Below are positions 55,281 through 63,684 of a stretch of 64,000 nucleotides of DNA, piece after piece. The translations under genes were made by a program, and so were the position numbers. The notes beneath the pieces are model-generated. The model was not told where the DNA came from and did no database searches. It saw only the letters and a program-made list of their open reading frames with translations. This DNA is from CAWUEZ02 sp963921355 (GTDB lineage Bacteria; Pseudomonadota; Alphaproteobacteria; Thalassobaculales; Thalassobaculaceae). How positions within the stretch are numbered: position 1 is the first letter of the stretch; every line of letters starts with the position of its first letter. Location: NCBI GenBank assembly GCA_963921355.3, contig OZ001190.1, positions 3,410,001-3,474,000 of the forward strand, in the 5' to 3' direction.

Positions 55281-55982
55281 TCAGCCCGCCAACCAGGCAC
55301 GGAGCAGCGTTGCCGTTTCCTCAGGACGCTCCAGCGCCGGCAGGTGACCGCAGGCCTCGATCACGTGCAGTTCGGCCCCCGGCACCGTCGCCGCCATTTC
55401 CTCGCTGAAGGTCAGTGGGGTGAGCTGATCCTCCCGTCCACAGACGATCAGGGTCGGAACGTCGAGCTCCGCGATCAGGTCGCGGCTGTCCTGGCGGCTC
55501 AGGATGGCTTTCTGCTGGCGGATGAACCCGTCCCTGCCGATCCGTGCGGCCATATCGAAGATCGGCCGGGTAACGGTCGGATCCTGCAGCCGGCTCTCAT
55601 GGACCAGCATCGGCAACAGGCGCGGTGTGACGCCCTTGAAGCGCCCCTTCTCTGCCAGCTCGATCAACCCGGTGCGGCGACGGCGCTGCTCATCGGAGTC
55701 TCGCCGCGCCGAGGTGTCCAGCAACGCCAGTCGCTCGATCCGGTCCGGCGCCTGGCGCAGCATCTCCAGGGCGACGTAGCCGCCCATGGACAGGCCGGCG
55801 ACAGCCACCGGCCCCTCCGCCTCGGCGAGGATCTCCGCCGCGATCGGTTCGATGGTCTGATGGCGGGCCGTGTCCGGAATGACAATGCGGTCGACCAGAT
55901 CGTCCAAAGCGTCGATCTGCCGGTTCCAAAGCTCCGCATCGTTCAACAGTCCGGGAATCAGGACCAGGGTATCGGCGGCCAC
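55281..55982 (-). CDS. Alpha/beta-fold hydrolase
   Basis: 233 residues from a GTG at 55982. LIPGLLNDAELW is the oxyanion region, VAVAGLSMGGYVALEML the nucleophile elbow (Ser in GLSMGG), PTLIVCGREDQLTPL the acid Asp, and EACGHLPALERPEE the catalytic His. Substrate unknown. The longer upstream frame crosses into the divergent gene's leader. Confidence 0.85.
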   Translation of the reverse strand: MAADTLVLIPGLLNDAELWNRQIDALDDLVDRIVIPDTARHQTIEPIAAEILAEAEGPVAVAGLSMGGYVALEMLRQAPDRIERLALLDTSARRDSDEQRRRRTGLIELAEKGRFKGVTPRLLPMLVHESRLQDPTVTRPIFDMAARIGRDGFIRQQKAILSRQDSRDLIAELDVPTLIVCGREDQLTPLTFSEEMAATVPGAELHVIEACGHLPALERPEETATLLRAWLAG

Positions 55983-56096
55983 GGCGGCTCCACTACAGCT
56001 TATTCTTGGGCGGCTTGTTATCCGGCGGCCCGCCGGACGATGATCCCAGCATCGCGCAGGCGATACGCCTAGCAGGCTTACAAGGGGACGCGCTCC

Positions 56097-57182
56097 ATGG
56101 CCATAGACCGTATCCGATCCGACCATTACCGCATCCCCTTGCCGGTCGTGCTCTCCGACTCGACTCACAAGGAAATCAGCGATTTCGAGTTGGTCACCGC
56201 CCGCGTGACCGCCGACGACGGTGCCGAAGGGCTTGGCTACACCTACACGGTCGGACGCGGCGGTACGGCGGTGCATGCGCTGATCGCGCGCGACATCGCC
56301 GAGGTTCTGCAGGGGGCCGACGAGGGCCGGATCGAGGCCTGCTGGCGCGAGATGTGGTGGGCCCTGCACTGGGTCGGACGCGGCGGGGCTGCCGCTTTCG
56401 CCATCTCAGCCGTCGATGTTGCGCTCTGGGATCTGCTGGGCAGGCGGGCCGGCATGCCGCTGTGGCGGCTGCTTGGCGGCAATGACCCGACTGTCCCGGT
56501 CTATGCCGGCGGCATCGACCTGTTCTTTACCCTCGACGCCCTGCTTGAGCAGACCCGGAGCAACCTCGAGGCCGGGTTCGAGGCGATCAAGATGAAGGTC
56601 GGGCGTCAACGCCTGTCGGAGGATGTCGAGCGGGTGGCCGCCATGCGGGATCTGCTGGGCCCGGAGTTCCCGCTGATGGTTGACGCCAATATGGGCTGGA
56701 GCCGGGATCGCGCGGTGGCGGCGGCGCGCGCGCTCGCGGAGTTCGGTCTGGTCTGGATCGAGGAACCGCTGGAGCCCGAGGACATCGCCGGCCATGCCCA
56801 GGTAGCCGCCTTCGGAACCCCCGTTGCCGCCGGCGAGAACCTGCACACCATCGCCGAGTTCGACCATCTGATCCGGGCCGGCGGCGTGCACTATGTCGAA
56901 CCCGATCTGGCGGGCTGTGGCGGCGTGACCGCGTTCATGAAGATCGCCCGCATGGCCGAGGCCAACCACCTCCCGGTGACCTCCCATGGGGTTCACGACC
57001 TGCACGTTCATCTTCTGGCCGCTCTGCCTAACGCCTCGTATCTCGAGCGCCACGGCTTCGGGCTCGAGCGTTTCATGGCCGATCCTCTGGTGATCGAGCG
57101 CGGACGGGCCGTCGCGCCCGACCGCCCCGGCCATGGTGTGACGTTGGATTTCGCAGCACTGGAGGAATATCGGGTAGGGTAG
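56097..57182 (+). CDS. Mandelate racemase / muconate lactonizing family enzyme
   Basis: 361 residues, enolase superfamily. Catalytic lysines in EAIKMKVG, metal ligands in MVDANMGWS (Asp), WIEEPLEPED (Glu) and AAGENLHT (Glu), with a late VTSHGVHDLHVHL that carries the His/Asp of the MR subgroup. It likely removes a proton alpha to a carboxylate. Substrate not identifiable. Divergent from the hydrolase. Confidence 0.9.
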   Translation: MAIDRIRSDHYRIPLPVVLSDSTHKEISDFELVTARVTADDGAEGLGYTYTVGRGGTAVHALIARDIAEVLQGADEGRIEACWREMWWALHWVGRGGAAAFAISAVDVALWDLLGRRAGMPLWRLLGGNDPTVPVYAGGIDLFFTLDALLEQTRSNLEAGFEAIKMKVGRQRLSEDVERVAAMRDLLGPEFPLMVDANMGWSRDRAVAAARALAEFGLVWIEEPLEPEDIAGHAQVAAFGTPVAAGENLHTIAEFDHLIRAGGVHYVEPDLAGCGGVTAFMKIARMAEANHLPVTSHGVHDLHVHLLAALPNASYLERHGFGLERFMADPLVIERGRAVAPDRPGHGVTLDFAALEEYRVG

Positions 57183-57235
57183 CTCACCTCCACGCTCGGC
57201 TTCAATCCATGGCTTTGACGCCGACCCTCACTGCA

Positions 57236-57343
57236 CTTCCCGGCCCTGAGCCGGGATCCAGCGTAAGTGCCGCTGGACAGTGCAGAAACCCTGGACTACG
57301 CCTCAGCAAGTTGAACCCTGGGTCCCGGGGCAAGCCCGGGAAG
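57236..57343. repeat. Pair of inverted dispersed palindromes
   Basis: At 57236-57261 a CTTCCCGG...CCGGGATCCAG unit and at 57318-57343 a related unit in inverse orientation (CTGGGTCCCGG...CCCGGGAAG), about 20 of 26 positions shared. They lie in the convergent gap between the enolase-family and isochorismatase-like genes. The gap holds no gene. Confidence 0.7.
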
Positions 57344-57358
57344 CGGTGAGTGCGGTTC

Positions 57359-57877
57359 CTAAATCTCCTTGATGATCCCGAGTGCGGTGCGGAAGGCCGG
57401 GTGGTCGGCCGAGCCGAGCCATTCGAAGATAACCGATTCCACGGTCATCGGGACGGCGCCGGCGGCCCGAAGCCGCGCCAGGCCGGCGGCGCGATCCGCC
57501 GCATGGCGGCTGCCGCACGCATCCTCCACCACCCCTACCCTGTATCCGGCCCGCAGCAGGCCAAGCGCGCTCTGCGCTACGCAGACATGGGCCTCGACCC
57601 CGGCGACCAGTGCGGCTGGGCGATCCAGCGCCCGCAAAGCCCCCGCCACCGACGGCTCGGCCGTTGCATCGAAGTGCCGTTTGGCAAGCAACCGGTCGGC
57701 GCCCAGCCGGGTCCGCAGTGCCGGCAATGTCGTTCCGATTGCCTCCGCGCAATGCTCGGTCGCCCGCGCCGGAACGTCGAGCAGATCCGCCGCCCGCAGC
57801 AATCGGTCCAGGTTCGCGGTCACGGTCTGGGTCGAGTCGATCGCCGGCACCAATCGTTCCTGGGCGTCGACAAGCAA
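57359..57877 (-). CDS. Isochorismatase-like cysteine hydrolase
   Basis: 172 residues as read from a TTG at 57877. LVDAQERLVPAI is the N-terminal motif with the catalytic Asp, AALVAGVEAHVCVAQSALGL has the nucleophile Cys region, and DACGSRHAADRAAGL the family signature. The frame stays open about 48 bases upstream of the TTG (CFVL... reads family-like) but offers no better start. The true start is unclear, and an upstream mutation is possible. It likely hydrolyses an N- or C-linked carboxamide. Confidence 0.78.
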   Translation of the reverse strand: MLVDAQERLVPAIDSTQTVTANLDRLLRAADLLDVPARATEHCAEAIGTTLPALRTRLGADRLLAKRHFDATAEPSVAGALRALDRPAALVAGVEAHVCVAQSALGLLRAGYRVGVVEDACGSRHAADRAAGLARLRAAGAVPMTVESVIFEWLGSADHPAFRTALGIIKEI

Positions 57878-58041
57878 GACAAAGCATCCCCGTGCCGGGA
57901 ACGAAACCGGGCCGACTTCGTTAAGATCCAGTTAATCCGGGCGTTTCCCGGCGTCTTCGATTGACATGAGATAACGAAGCCCTATAGTTCGCGCGCATCT
58001 CGACCGGCTCGACGCCGAGAGAGCCGACAACTTAAGACGAC

Positions 58042-59517
58042 ATGCCAGATACACAAACGTCCTTCGCCGATCTCGGCCTTTCCGATGAGATCGTGACCGC
58101 GGTGGAAACCGCCGGCTACGTGACCCCGACTCCCATCCAGGAGAAGGCGATCCCGTACGTGCTGATGGGGCGCGACGTGCTCGGCTGCGCCCAGACCGGC
58201 ACCGGCAAGACCGCCTCCTTCACCCTGCCGATGATCGACATCCTGTCGGCCGGCAAGGCAAAGGCGCGGATGCCGCGCTCCCTGATCGTCGCGCCGACGC
58301 GTGAACTCGCCGCCCAGGTTGCGGAGAACTTCATCAAGTACGGCAGCAACACCAAGCTTACGATGGCGCTGCTGATTGGTGGCGTGTCGTTCGATGACCA
58401 GGAAGCCAAGCTGGACCGGGGCGTCGACGTGCTGATCGCCACGCCGGGCCGCCTGCTCGACCATTTCGAACGCGGCAAGGTGCTGCTGACCGACGTCAAG
58501 GTCCTGGTGATCGACGAAGCCGACCGGATGCTCGACATGGGCTTCATCCCGGACGTCGAACGTATCGTTTCGCTGCTGCCGACCATCCGCCAGACCCTGT
58601 TCTTCTCCGCCACCATGGCACCGGAGATCAAGCGGATCGCGGACAAGTTCCTGATGAATCCGCGCGAGGTCACGGTGGCGCCGCCGGCATCAACCGCCGA
58701 CACCGTCGCCCAGCATCTGGTGCGCTGCGCCACTAAGGAGAAGCGCGAGGTTCTGCGCGCCATCATCCAGCGCGAGGACGTCGAAAGCGCCCTGATCTTC
58801 TGCAACCGCAAGCGCGACATCGGTGTGTTGCACCGCTCCCTCGTGCGCCACGGTTTCGACGCCGTTCAGCTGCACGGCGACATGAGCCAGCCGGCCCGGA
58901 CCGAGACCCTGCAGAAGTTCAAGAATGGCGAAGCCCGCATGGTGGTCTGCAGCGACGTTGCCGCCCGCGGTCTCGACATCAAGGGCCTGAGCCACGTGTT
59001 CAACTTCGACGTGCCCTCGAACGCCGAAGACTATGTGCACCGGATTGGACGAACCGGCCGCGCCGGCATGACCGGGCGGGCCTTCACCCTGGCGACGCCG
59101 GACGACGCGAAGTTCCTGTCCGCCGTCACGCGCCTGATCAAGAAGGACATCCCGGAAATCGATGCGGCAGGTGTGGCCCGGGGTGCTGCACCGGTCGGCG
59201 AACCGGCGGCCGAGAGCGAGACCAACGCCACCGAGGCGCCGGAGAAGCGCAGCCGGCGGTCACGCGGCAAGGGTGGCCCCAGGAAGCAGGCCAACGGCAA
59301 AGCCCCCAAGGTTGAGGTCCCGAAGGTTGAGGTCGACGAGGTTGATGCTCTCGAGGCGCCCATCGAAGGGTCGATCACCGGTGGCGGCGTTGTCGAGCGC
59401 TTCCCGGAGAAAGGGCGTTGTGGCAAGCGCAACGACCGGTCCCGGGTTGTCGGCTTCGGCGACGACGTTCCGGACTTCCTGCTGCGCCCGGTGCCGAAAA
59501 AGGCGATGGGCGGCTGA
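58042..59517 (+). CDS. DEAD-box RNA helicase
   Basis: 491 residues. Q motif (FADLGLSDEIVTAVETAGYV with PTPIQ), AQTGTGKTASF, VAPTRELAAQ, ATPGRLLDH, DEAD in VIDEADRMLD, SATMAPE, then LIFCNRKRDIGVLH and HRIGRTGRAG. The C-terminal tail (about 390-490) is low-complexity and basic (RSRRSRGKGGPRKQANGK), as in RhlE/CsdA-type RNA remodelling helicases. Confidence 0.94.
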   Translation: MPDTQTSFADLGLSDEIVTAVETAGYVTPTPIQEKAIPYVLMGRDVLGCAQTGTGKTASFTLPMIDILSAGKAKARMPRSLIVAPTRELAAQVAENFIKYGSNTKLTMALLIGGVSFDDQEAKLDRGVDVLIATPGRLLDHFERGKVLLTDVKVLVIDEADRMLDMGFIPDVERIVSLLPTIRQTLFFSATMAPEIKRIADKFLMNPREVTVAPPASTADTVAQHLVRCATKEKREVLRAIIQREDVESALIFCNRKRDIGVLHRSLVRHGFDAVQLHGDMSQPARTETLQKFKNGEARMVVCSDVAARGLDIKGLSHVFNFDVPSNAEDYVHRIGRTGRAGMTGRAFTLATPDDAKFLSAVTRLIKKDIPEIDAAGVARGAAPVGEPAAESETNATEAPEKRSRRSRGKGGPRKQANGKAPKVEVPKVEVDEVDALEAPIEGSITGGGVVERFPEKGRCGKRNDRSRVVGFGDDVPDFLLRPVPKKAMGG

Positions 59518-59595
59518 AGCCCGATCTCGGCCGGCTTGATTCGCCGATCCGCCTGACTGACGATACGCCCCGGATAGAAACTCCCGGTGAAGGCG

Positions 59596-59838
59596 ATGCA
59601 GACCATTTTCATCCAGGTCAAATGCGAGCTCGGCAAGGCCTATGACGTCGCCGACGAGGCCGTTCTGAACGTCGAGGAGATCTCCGAGGTCTATTCGACC
59701 TCCGGTCAATACGACCTGATGATGAAGTGCTACCTGCCCGACGAGATGGATATCGGCCGGTTCGTCAACGAGCAGGTGCAGACCCTGGCCGGGGTCAAGG
59801 ACACCTTCACCCTGATCACCTTCAAGGCGTTCAGCTGA
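59596..59838 (+). CDS. Stand-alone Lrp/AsnC ligand-binding (RAM) domain
   Basis: 80 residues from the ATG at 59596, which follows GTGAAGGCG; an in-frame GTG at 59587 adds 3 residues. The MQTIFIQVKCELGKAYDVAD opening and the EISEVYSTSGQYDLMMKCYL, TFTLITFKAF segments match the RAM domain of Lrp-type regulators, but no HTH is present. Such single-domain proteins bind amino acids and may modulate other regulators. It follows the helicase by 78 bases. Confidence 0.85.
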   Translation: MQTIFIQVKCELGKAYDVADEAVLNVEEISEVYSTSGQYDLMMKCYLPDEMDIGRFVNEQVQTLAGVKDTFTLITFKAFS

Positions 59839-59865
59839 GAGGTCCCGGCCGTTGCGTCCGCTCCG

Positions 59866-59897
59866 CCGGGATGACGATCGCTATGCCGTCATCCCGG
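59866..59897. repeat. 11+11 inverted repeat at a convergent gap
   Basis: CCGGGATGACG (59866-59876), a 10-base spacer and CGTCATCCCGG (59887-59897). It resembles the dispersed CCGGGATGACG palindromes common in alphaproteobacterial intergenic DNA and may serve as a bidirectional terminator for the RAM and DUF2783 genes. Confidence 0.8.
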
Positions 59898-59922
59898 TTC
59901 GGCCAAAGGCCGAGACCGGGAT

Positions 59923-60117
59923 CTAGCTGTTCCGGGCTAGCTTCAGCGCCTCATCCAGCACCGCGCGCTCGCCAATGTGGTTCGCGAACAACAGGATGAG
60001 TTTGGCGTTCAGCTTGCGGCTGTCCTCATCGGACAGACCCTCATGGGCGGCGATCAGCGCCTCGTAGAAGCCGTCGACATCGCCGATACGCGGCTCGGTG
60101 ATCAGGTCGGCCATCAT
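59923..60117 (-). CDS. DUF2783 protein
   Basis: 64 residues from an ATG at 60117 that overlaps the upstream monooxygenase stop (TGATG); an in-frame GTG at 60120 is an alternative. It holds the DUF2783 pattern ITEPRIGDVDGFYEALIAAH, EGLSDEDSRKLNAKLILLFA and NHIG. This small helical family usually sits beside FAD aromatic monooxygenases, as here. Function unknown; an accessory role is assumed. Confidence 0.85.
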   Translation of the reverse strand: MMADLITEPRIGDVDGFYEALIAAHEGLSDEDSRKLNAKLILLFANHIGERAVLDEALKLARNS

Positions 60118-61763
60118 CACCCTTCCCCGGCCATGCGTACCGGCTCCTGTCCGCCGATCGCACGACCCCGGGCCGAGAGCAGGGCTCCCGGGTCCATGGC
60201 TTCAAAACGTGCCGCGACATGCTGGTCCGGGCGGATCAGATAGACGTTGCCGTCCGCCGCGCCGTAGCGCTGGAACGCGGTGCCGTCCGGATCGATCAGA
60301 TCGGCCGGCCCGGTCCGCGCGACCGTCACGACGTCCATGCCGTCGATCGGGGCAACCGGCCTCCCCTCGGCCTGAAACACCAGCGCCACGAACCGGTGGC
60401 CGAGCGCGTGCAGCAGCCAGCCGTCCTTGCCGTCGCGGCGGACCGGGGCGTCGATTGCCGGGGCACCCGGAACAGGGCCACCGGACCAGTCGGACAGGTC
60501 CGGCGTGCTCAGCGCCGTGGCCCGATAGGTGTGCGGCAGGGAGAGCCGGCCGGAATTCACCATCCGCCGGGCGAATGGAAGATCGCGGGCCATCTCCAGG
60601 ACCGCCTCGCGGAAGTCGGAGCTGGCCTGGGACTTCGGGGTCATGAAGTCGGTCGATCGGGTCGAATTCAGCAGGTTCTCGTCGGCCGCCGGAATTCGCT
60701 CACCGTCATAGCTGTCCAGCAGTGATGGTGGGGCCGCGCCCGCGAGCACCATGTCGAGTTTCCAGCACAGATTGTCGATGTCCTGGACGCCGCCGTTGCC
60801 GCCGCGCGCGCCGAACGGGCTGACGACATGGGCGCTGTCGCCGACAAAGAACACCGGGCCGTAGCGGAACTGTTCCATGCGACGGCAGGTGAATGTGTAG
60901 ACGCTGACCCACTCGAGATCGAACTCGGTTTCCTCGCCCAGCATCTGACGCAACCGCGGCATAACCACCTCGGGCCGCTTTTCATGCTCCGGATCAGCGT
61001 CCCAGCCGAGCTGAAAGTCGATCCGATAGATATCGTCGGGCTGCTTGTGCAGCAGACAGGACTGGCCGCTGTGGAACGGTGGTTCGAACCAGAACCAGCG
61101 CTCCGACGGGAAGTCGGCCTTCATGCGCACGTCGGCGATCAGGAACCGGTCCTCGAACACCTTGCCGGAGAAGTCCAGTCCGAGGCGACGGCGCATCGGG
61201 CTGCGCACTCCATCGGCCGCCAGAACGGCATCGGCGTCCAGCGTGTAGCGGCCGTCGGGGGTCTCCACGGTCAGCCGGGCGCCGCCGTCGTCAAGCACCG
61301 CGATGTCGACCACCCGGTTCTTCCAGCGCAGGTCGGTCAGCCCCAGTTCGGTTACGAGATCGACCAGGTACTCCTCGACATAATATTGCTGCAGATTGAT
61401 GAAGGCGGGCATCTTGTGCCCGTCCTCGGGAAGCAGGTCGAAGTTGTAGACCTCGCTATCGCGGTGGAACAGCCGCCCCAGCTTCCAGACCACGCCCTTC
61501 TCGACGATCCGGTCACCGACGCCGAGGCGGTCGAAGATCTCGAGCGTGCGCTTGGCCCAGCAGATCGCGCGGCTGCCGACCGACACGGTGTCGTCATCGT
61601 CCAGGACCACGGTGCGGCGGCCGAGACGAGCGAACTCCGCGGCGGCCGCCAGACCAACCGGACCGGCTCCGACAATCACGACCGGGACCCGGGTCGTCCA
61701 ATCGTTGGCGACTTCCGGCGGCGTCCGATAGGCGTAGCGCGGATGCTGATAGCCCTTGGTCAC
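60117..61763 (-). CDS. FAD-dependent aromatic-type monooxygenase
   Basis: 548 residues from a GTG at 61763, 5 bases after the MBL stop. FAD motif VVIVGAGPVGLAAAAEFARLG, VLAADGVRSPMRR and VFFVGDSAHVVSPFGARGGNG, the three signatures of class A flavoprotein hydroxylases. The C-terminal half looks thioredoxin-like, as in phenol hydroxylases. It would hydroxylate an aromatic ring, perhaps of a 3-hydroxyphenylpropionate-type substrate; no ring-cleavage enzyme is visible nearby. Confidence 0.9.
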   Translation of the reverse strand: MTKGYQHPRYAYRTPPEVANDWTTRVPVVIVGAGPVGLAAAAEFARLGRRTVVLDDDDTVSVGSRAICWAKRTLEIFDRLGVGDRIVEKGVVWKLGRLFHRDSEVYNFDLLPEDGHKMPAFINLQQYYVEEYLVDLVTELGLTDLRWKNRVVDIAVLDDGGARLTVETPDGRYTLDADAVLAADGVRSPMRRRLGLDFSGKVFEDRFLIADVRMKADFPSERWFWFEPPFHSGQSCLLHKQPDDIYRIDFQLGWDADPEHEKRPEVVMPRLRQMLGEETEFDLEWVSVYTFTCRRMEQFRYGPVFFVGDSAHVVSPFGARGGNGGVQDIDNLCWKLDMVLAGAAPPSLLDSYDGERIPAADENLLNSTRSTDFMTPKSQASSDFREAVLEMARDLPFARRMVNSGRLSLPHTYRATALSTPDLSDWSGGPVPGAPAIDAPVRRDGKDGWLLHALGHRFVALVFQAEGRPVAPIDGMDVVTVARTGPADLIDPDGTAFQRYGAADGNVYLIRPDQHVAARFEAMDPGALLSARGRAIGGQEPVRMAGEG

Positions 61764-61767
61764 CGCC

Positions 61768-62742
61768 TCAACCTTTCTCCAGGGTGACCAGGGCATCCTG
61801 CAGGGAGTGCCACATCTCCTGGTCGCGCTCGGCGGTCCAGATCCGCGGATCCTCGACGCCGCTCGCCTCGTCGTAGGCCCGGCTGACATTGAACGGCATG
61901 CAGTGCTCGAAAATCACCCAGTGCCCATAGGCCGGCTGCAGCCGGCGATAGGTCTCGATGTAGACGTCGTTCAGCGACTTGCCGGCCTCCACGCCCGCAC
62001 GGACAGAGGCGAACAGGTCGCTGGTGAACGACCGGGTGCCCTCGATCGCGCGGCGACAGTCCTGCGGGGTCTTCATGGCCTCGCCACGGCCCGGAACCAT
62101 CTGCTTGGGATCAAGGGCGAGCAGGTTGTCGAGGGTGGTTGGCCAGTGGGTGTAGTAGGCATCACCGCAATAGGGCGTCGCCCCCTCCTCGACCAGATCA
62201 CCGGCGAACAGGATTCCGTCATCGAGCAGCCAGACGACCGTGTCGCCCTTGGTGTGGCCCCGGCCGACCTGGAAGATCTCCAGCCAGCGGCCCCCGAACT
62301 TCATCCGCAGGGTGCCGTCGATCACCATCGTCGGCCAGGTCAGGCTCGGAATGGTCTCGACCGCTTGAAACAGTCGCGGGAACCGGCCGATTTCACTGTC
62401 CATGTCCTGCTGGCCGCGCTCGACGATCAGATCCCAGGTGTCGCGCGAGGCCATGATGGTGTTGGTCGGATACCCCGATGCTCCCAGGACCCGCACCGCG
62501 TGGTAATGGGTCAGCATCACATGGGTGACCGGCAGATCGGTCACTGTCGCGATATAGTCCATGAGTTCCCGGGCCAGCACCGGCGTCGCCCGGGCGTCGA
62601 TGACCATCACGCCTTCGTCGCCGATCACCACGCCGGTGTTCGGATCTCCCTCGGCCGTGAAGGCGTAGACGCCCTCGGCCAAACGGTCGAACGTGATCTT
62701 CTTTTCGTCGAGATCGGCGGCGGACGCGAACGCCTTGGCCAT
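61768..62742 (-). CDS. MBL-fold hydrolase with altered metal motif
   Basis: 324 residues from the ATG at 62742 (AGGGAGGG upstream). The fold is MBL by VVIGDEGVMVIDARATPVLA, VGRGHTKGDTVVWL and LFAGDLVEEGATPY, but the usual HxHxDH reads HYHAVR (79-84). The first two His remain; the Asp and third His are replaced. From memory this variant is seen in a related subfamily next to such monooxygenases, so it may be a natural form. Reaction unknown. It precedes the monooxygenase in the same operon. Confidence 0.82.
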   Translation of the reverse strand: MAKAFASAADLDEKKITFDRLAEGVYAFTAEGDPNTGVVIGDEGVMVIDARATPVLARELMDYIATVTDLPVTHVMLTHYHAVRVLGASGYPTNTIMASRDTWDLIVERGQQDMDSEIGRFPRLFQAVETIPSLTWPTMVIDGTLRMKFGGRWLEIFQVGRGHTKGDTVVWLLDDGILFAGDLVEEGATPYCGDAYYTHWPTTLDNLLALDPKQMVPGRGEAMKTPQDCRRAIEGTRSFTSDLFASVRAGVEAGKSLNDVYIETYRRLQPAYGHWVIFEHCMPFNVSRAYDEASGVEDPRIWTAERDQEMWHSLQDALVTLEKG

Positions 62743-62805
62743 GCAAACCCTCCCTGAATTGCTCGGAGGGCAAATTAGTTTCATCTGAAACTTTATGCAA
62801 GCCCC

Positions 62806-63684
62806 CTACCCGGTCTGCTCGCTCCAGAACCGCGCGATGTCCCCCGCCTCGCAAAGCCAGATCTCCTCGCGATGCCGCACGATATGTTCCAGGGCGGCCC
62901 GCAGCGGTCGCAGCCGATGCGGTTGGCCGACGATGTAGGGATGCAGCGCGATCCCCATGACCAGGGGCTGCTTGCGTGCCTGTTCACGCTGCTCGTCGAA
63001 CCCGTCGATGATCATCTCCGCGAAGGCTCGGCCCTCGATCTTGCGGGCCACGACCGCGGGAATGTCATTCAGCTCCTGGGGATACGGCACCGACAGCAAC
63101 CGGCTGCCGTCCCGGGTCGCCATCCAGACCGGCTGATCGTCATGGCACCAGTCCAGCACGTAGCTGTAGCCGGCCTCCGCCAGCAGGTCCGGGGTGGTCC
63201 GGCTCTCCGAGATCCAGGGACCGAGCCAGCCCTGCGGGCGCGTGCCCTCATGCTGCTCGATGGTCCGGGTGACTTCGTCGATCAGCGCCCGTTCGTCGGA
63301 TTCTTCCAGCGCGCCCTGACGCTCCGAATTCGTGCGGCCATGGGCGACGATCTCGTCACCGCGCTTGTGGAACGCCTCCATGATTTCCGGAGCCGCGGCG
63401 TATGTTTCGCTGTTCGCCAGCACGCTGACCGGCAGCTCCAGCCGGTAGAACTCATCGAGCAGCCGCCAGACGCCGACCCGGTTGCCGTAGTCCCGCCAGG
63501 CATGGTTCAGGACGTCCGGTTGCGGCCCTCCCGGCGCCAGTTCGGCCCCGAGCCCTTCGCCAAAGGCGAAAACCTCTACATTCAAGGCGATGTAGACCGC
63601 AAGCCGCTTGCCGCCGGGCCAGTCCGATGCGTCCCGTCCCCCGATCGGACGGTACGGGTAGCGGCCGTGATCGGCGAGCGGCAC
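62806..63684 (-). CDS. Polysaccharide-deacetylase-family protein (PuuE/allantoinase-like)
   Basis: 292 residues from a GTG at 63684 that abuts the racemase stop. The NodB-type fold shows in IALNVEVFAFGEG, LDEFYRLELPVSVLANSETY, EIVAHGRTNSERQG and MGIALHPYIVGQPHRL. The VEVF and HGRTNS variants are those of the cyclic-amide (allantoinase-like) group rather than chitin deacetylases. With the racemase upstream it suggests breakdown of a ureide or hydantoin. Confidence 0.83.
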   Translation of the reverse strand: MPLADHGRYPYRPIGGRDASDWPGGKRLAVYIALNVEVFAFGEGLGAELAPGGPQPDVLNHAWRDYGNRVGVWRLLDEFYRLELPVSVLANSETYAAAPEIMEAFHKRGDEIVAHGRTNSERQGALEESDERALIDEVTRTIEQHEGTRPQGWLGPWISESRTTPDLLAEAGYSYVLDWCHDDQPVWMATRDGSRLLSVPYPQELNDIPAVVARKIEGRAFAEMIIDGFDEQREQARKQPLVMGIALHPYIVGQPHRLRPLRAALEHIVRHREEIWLCEAGDIARFWSEQTG

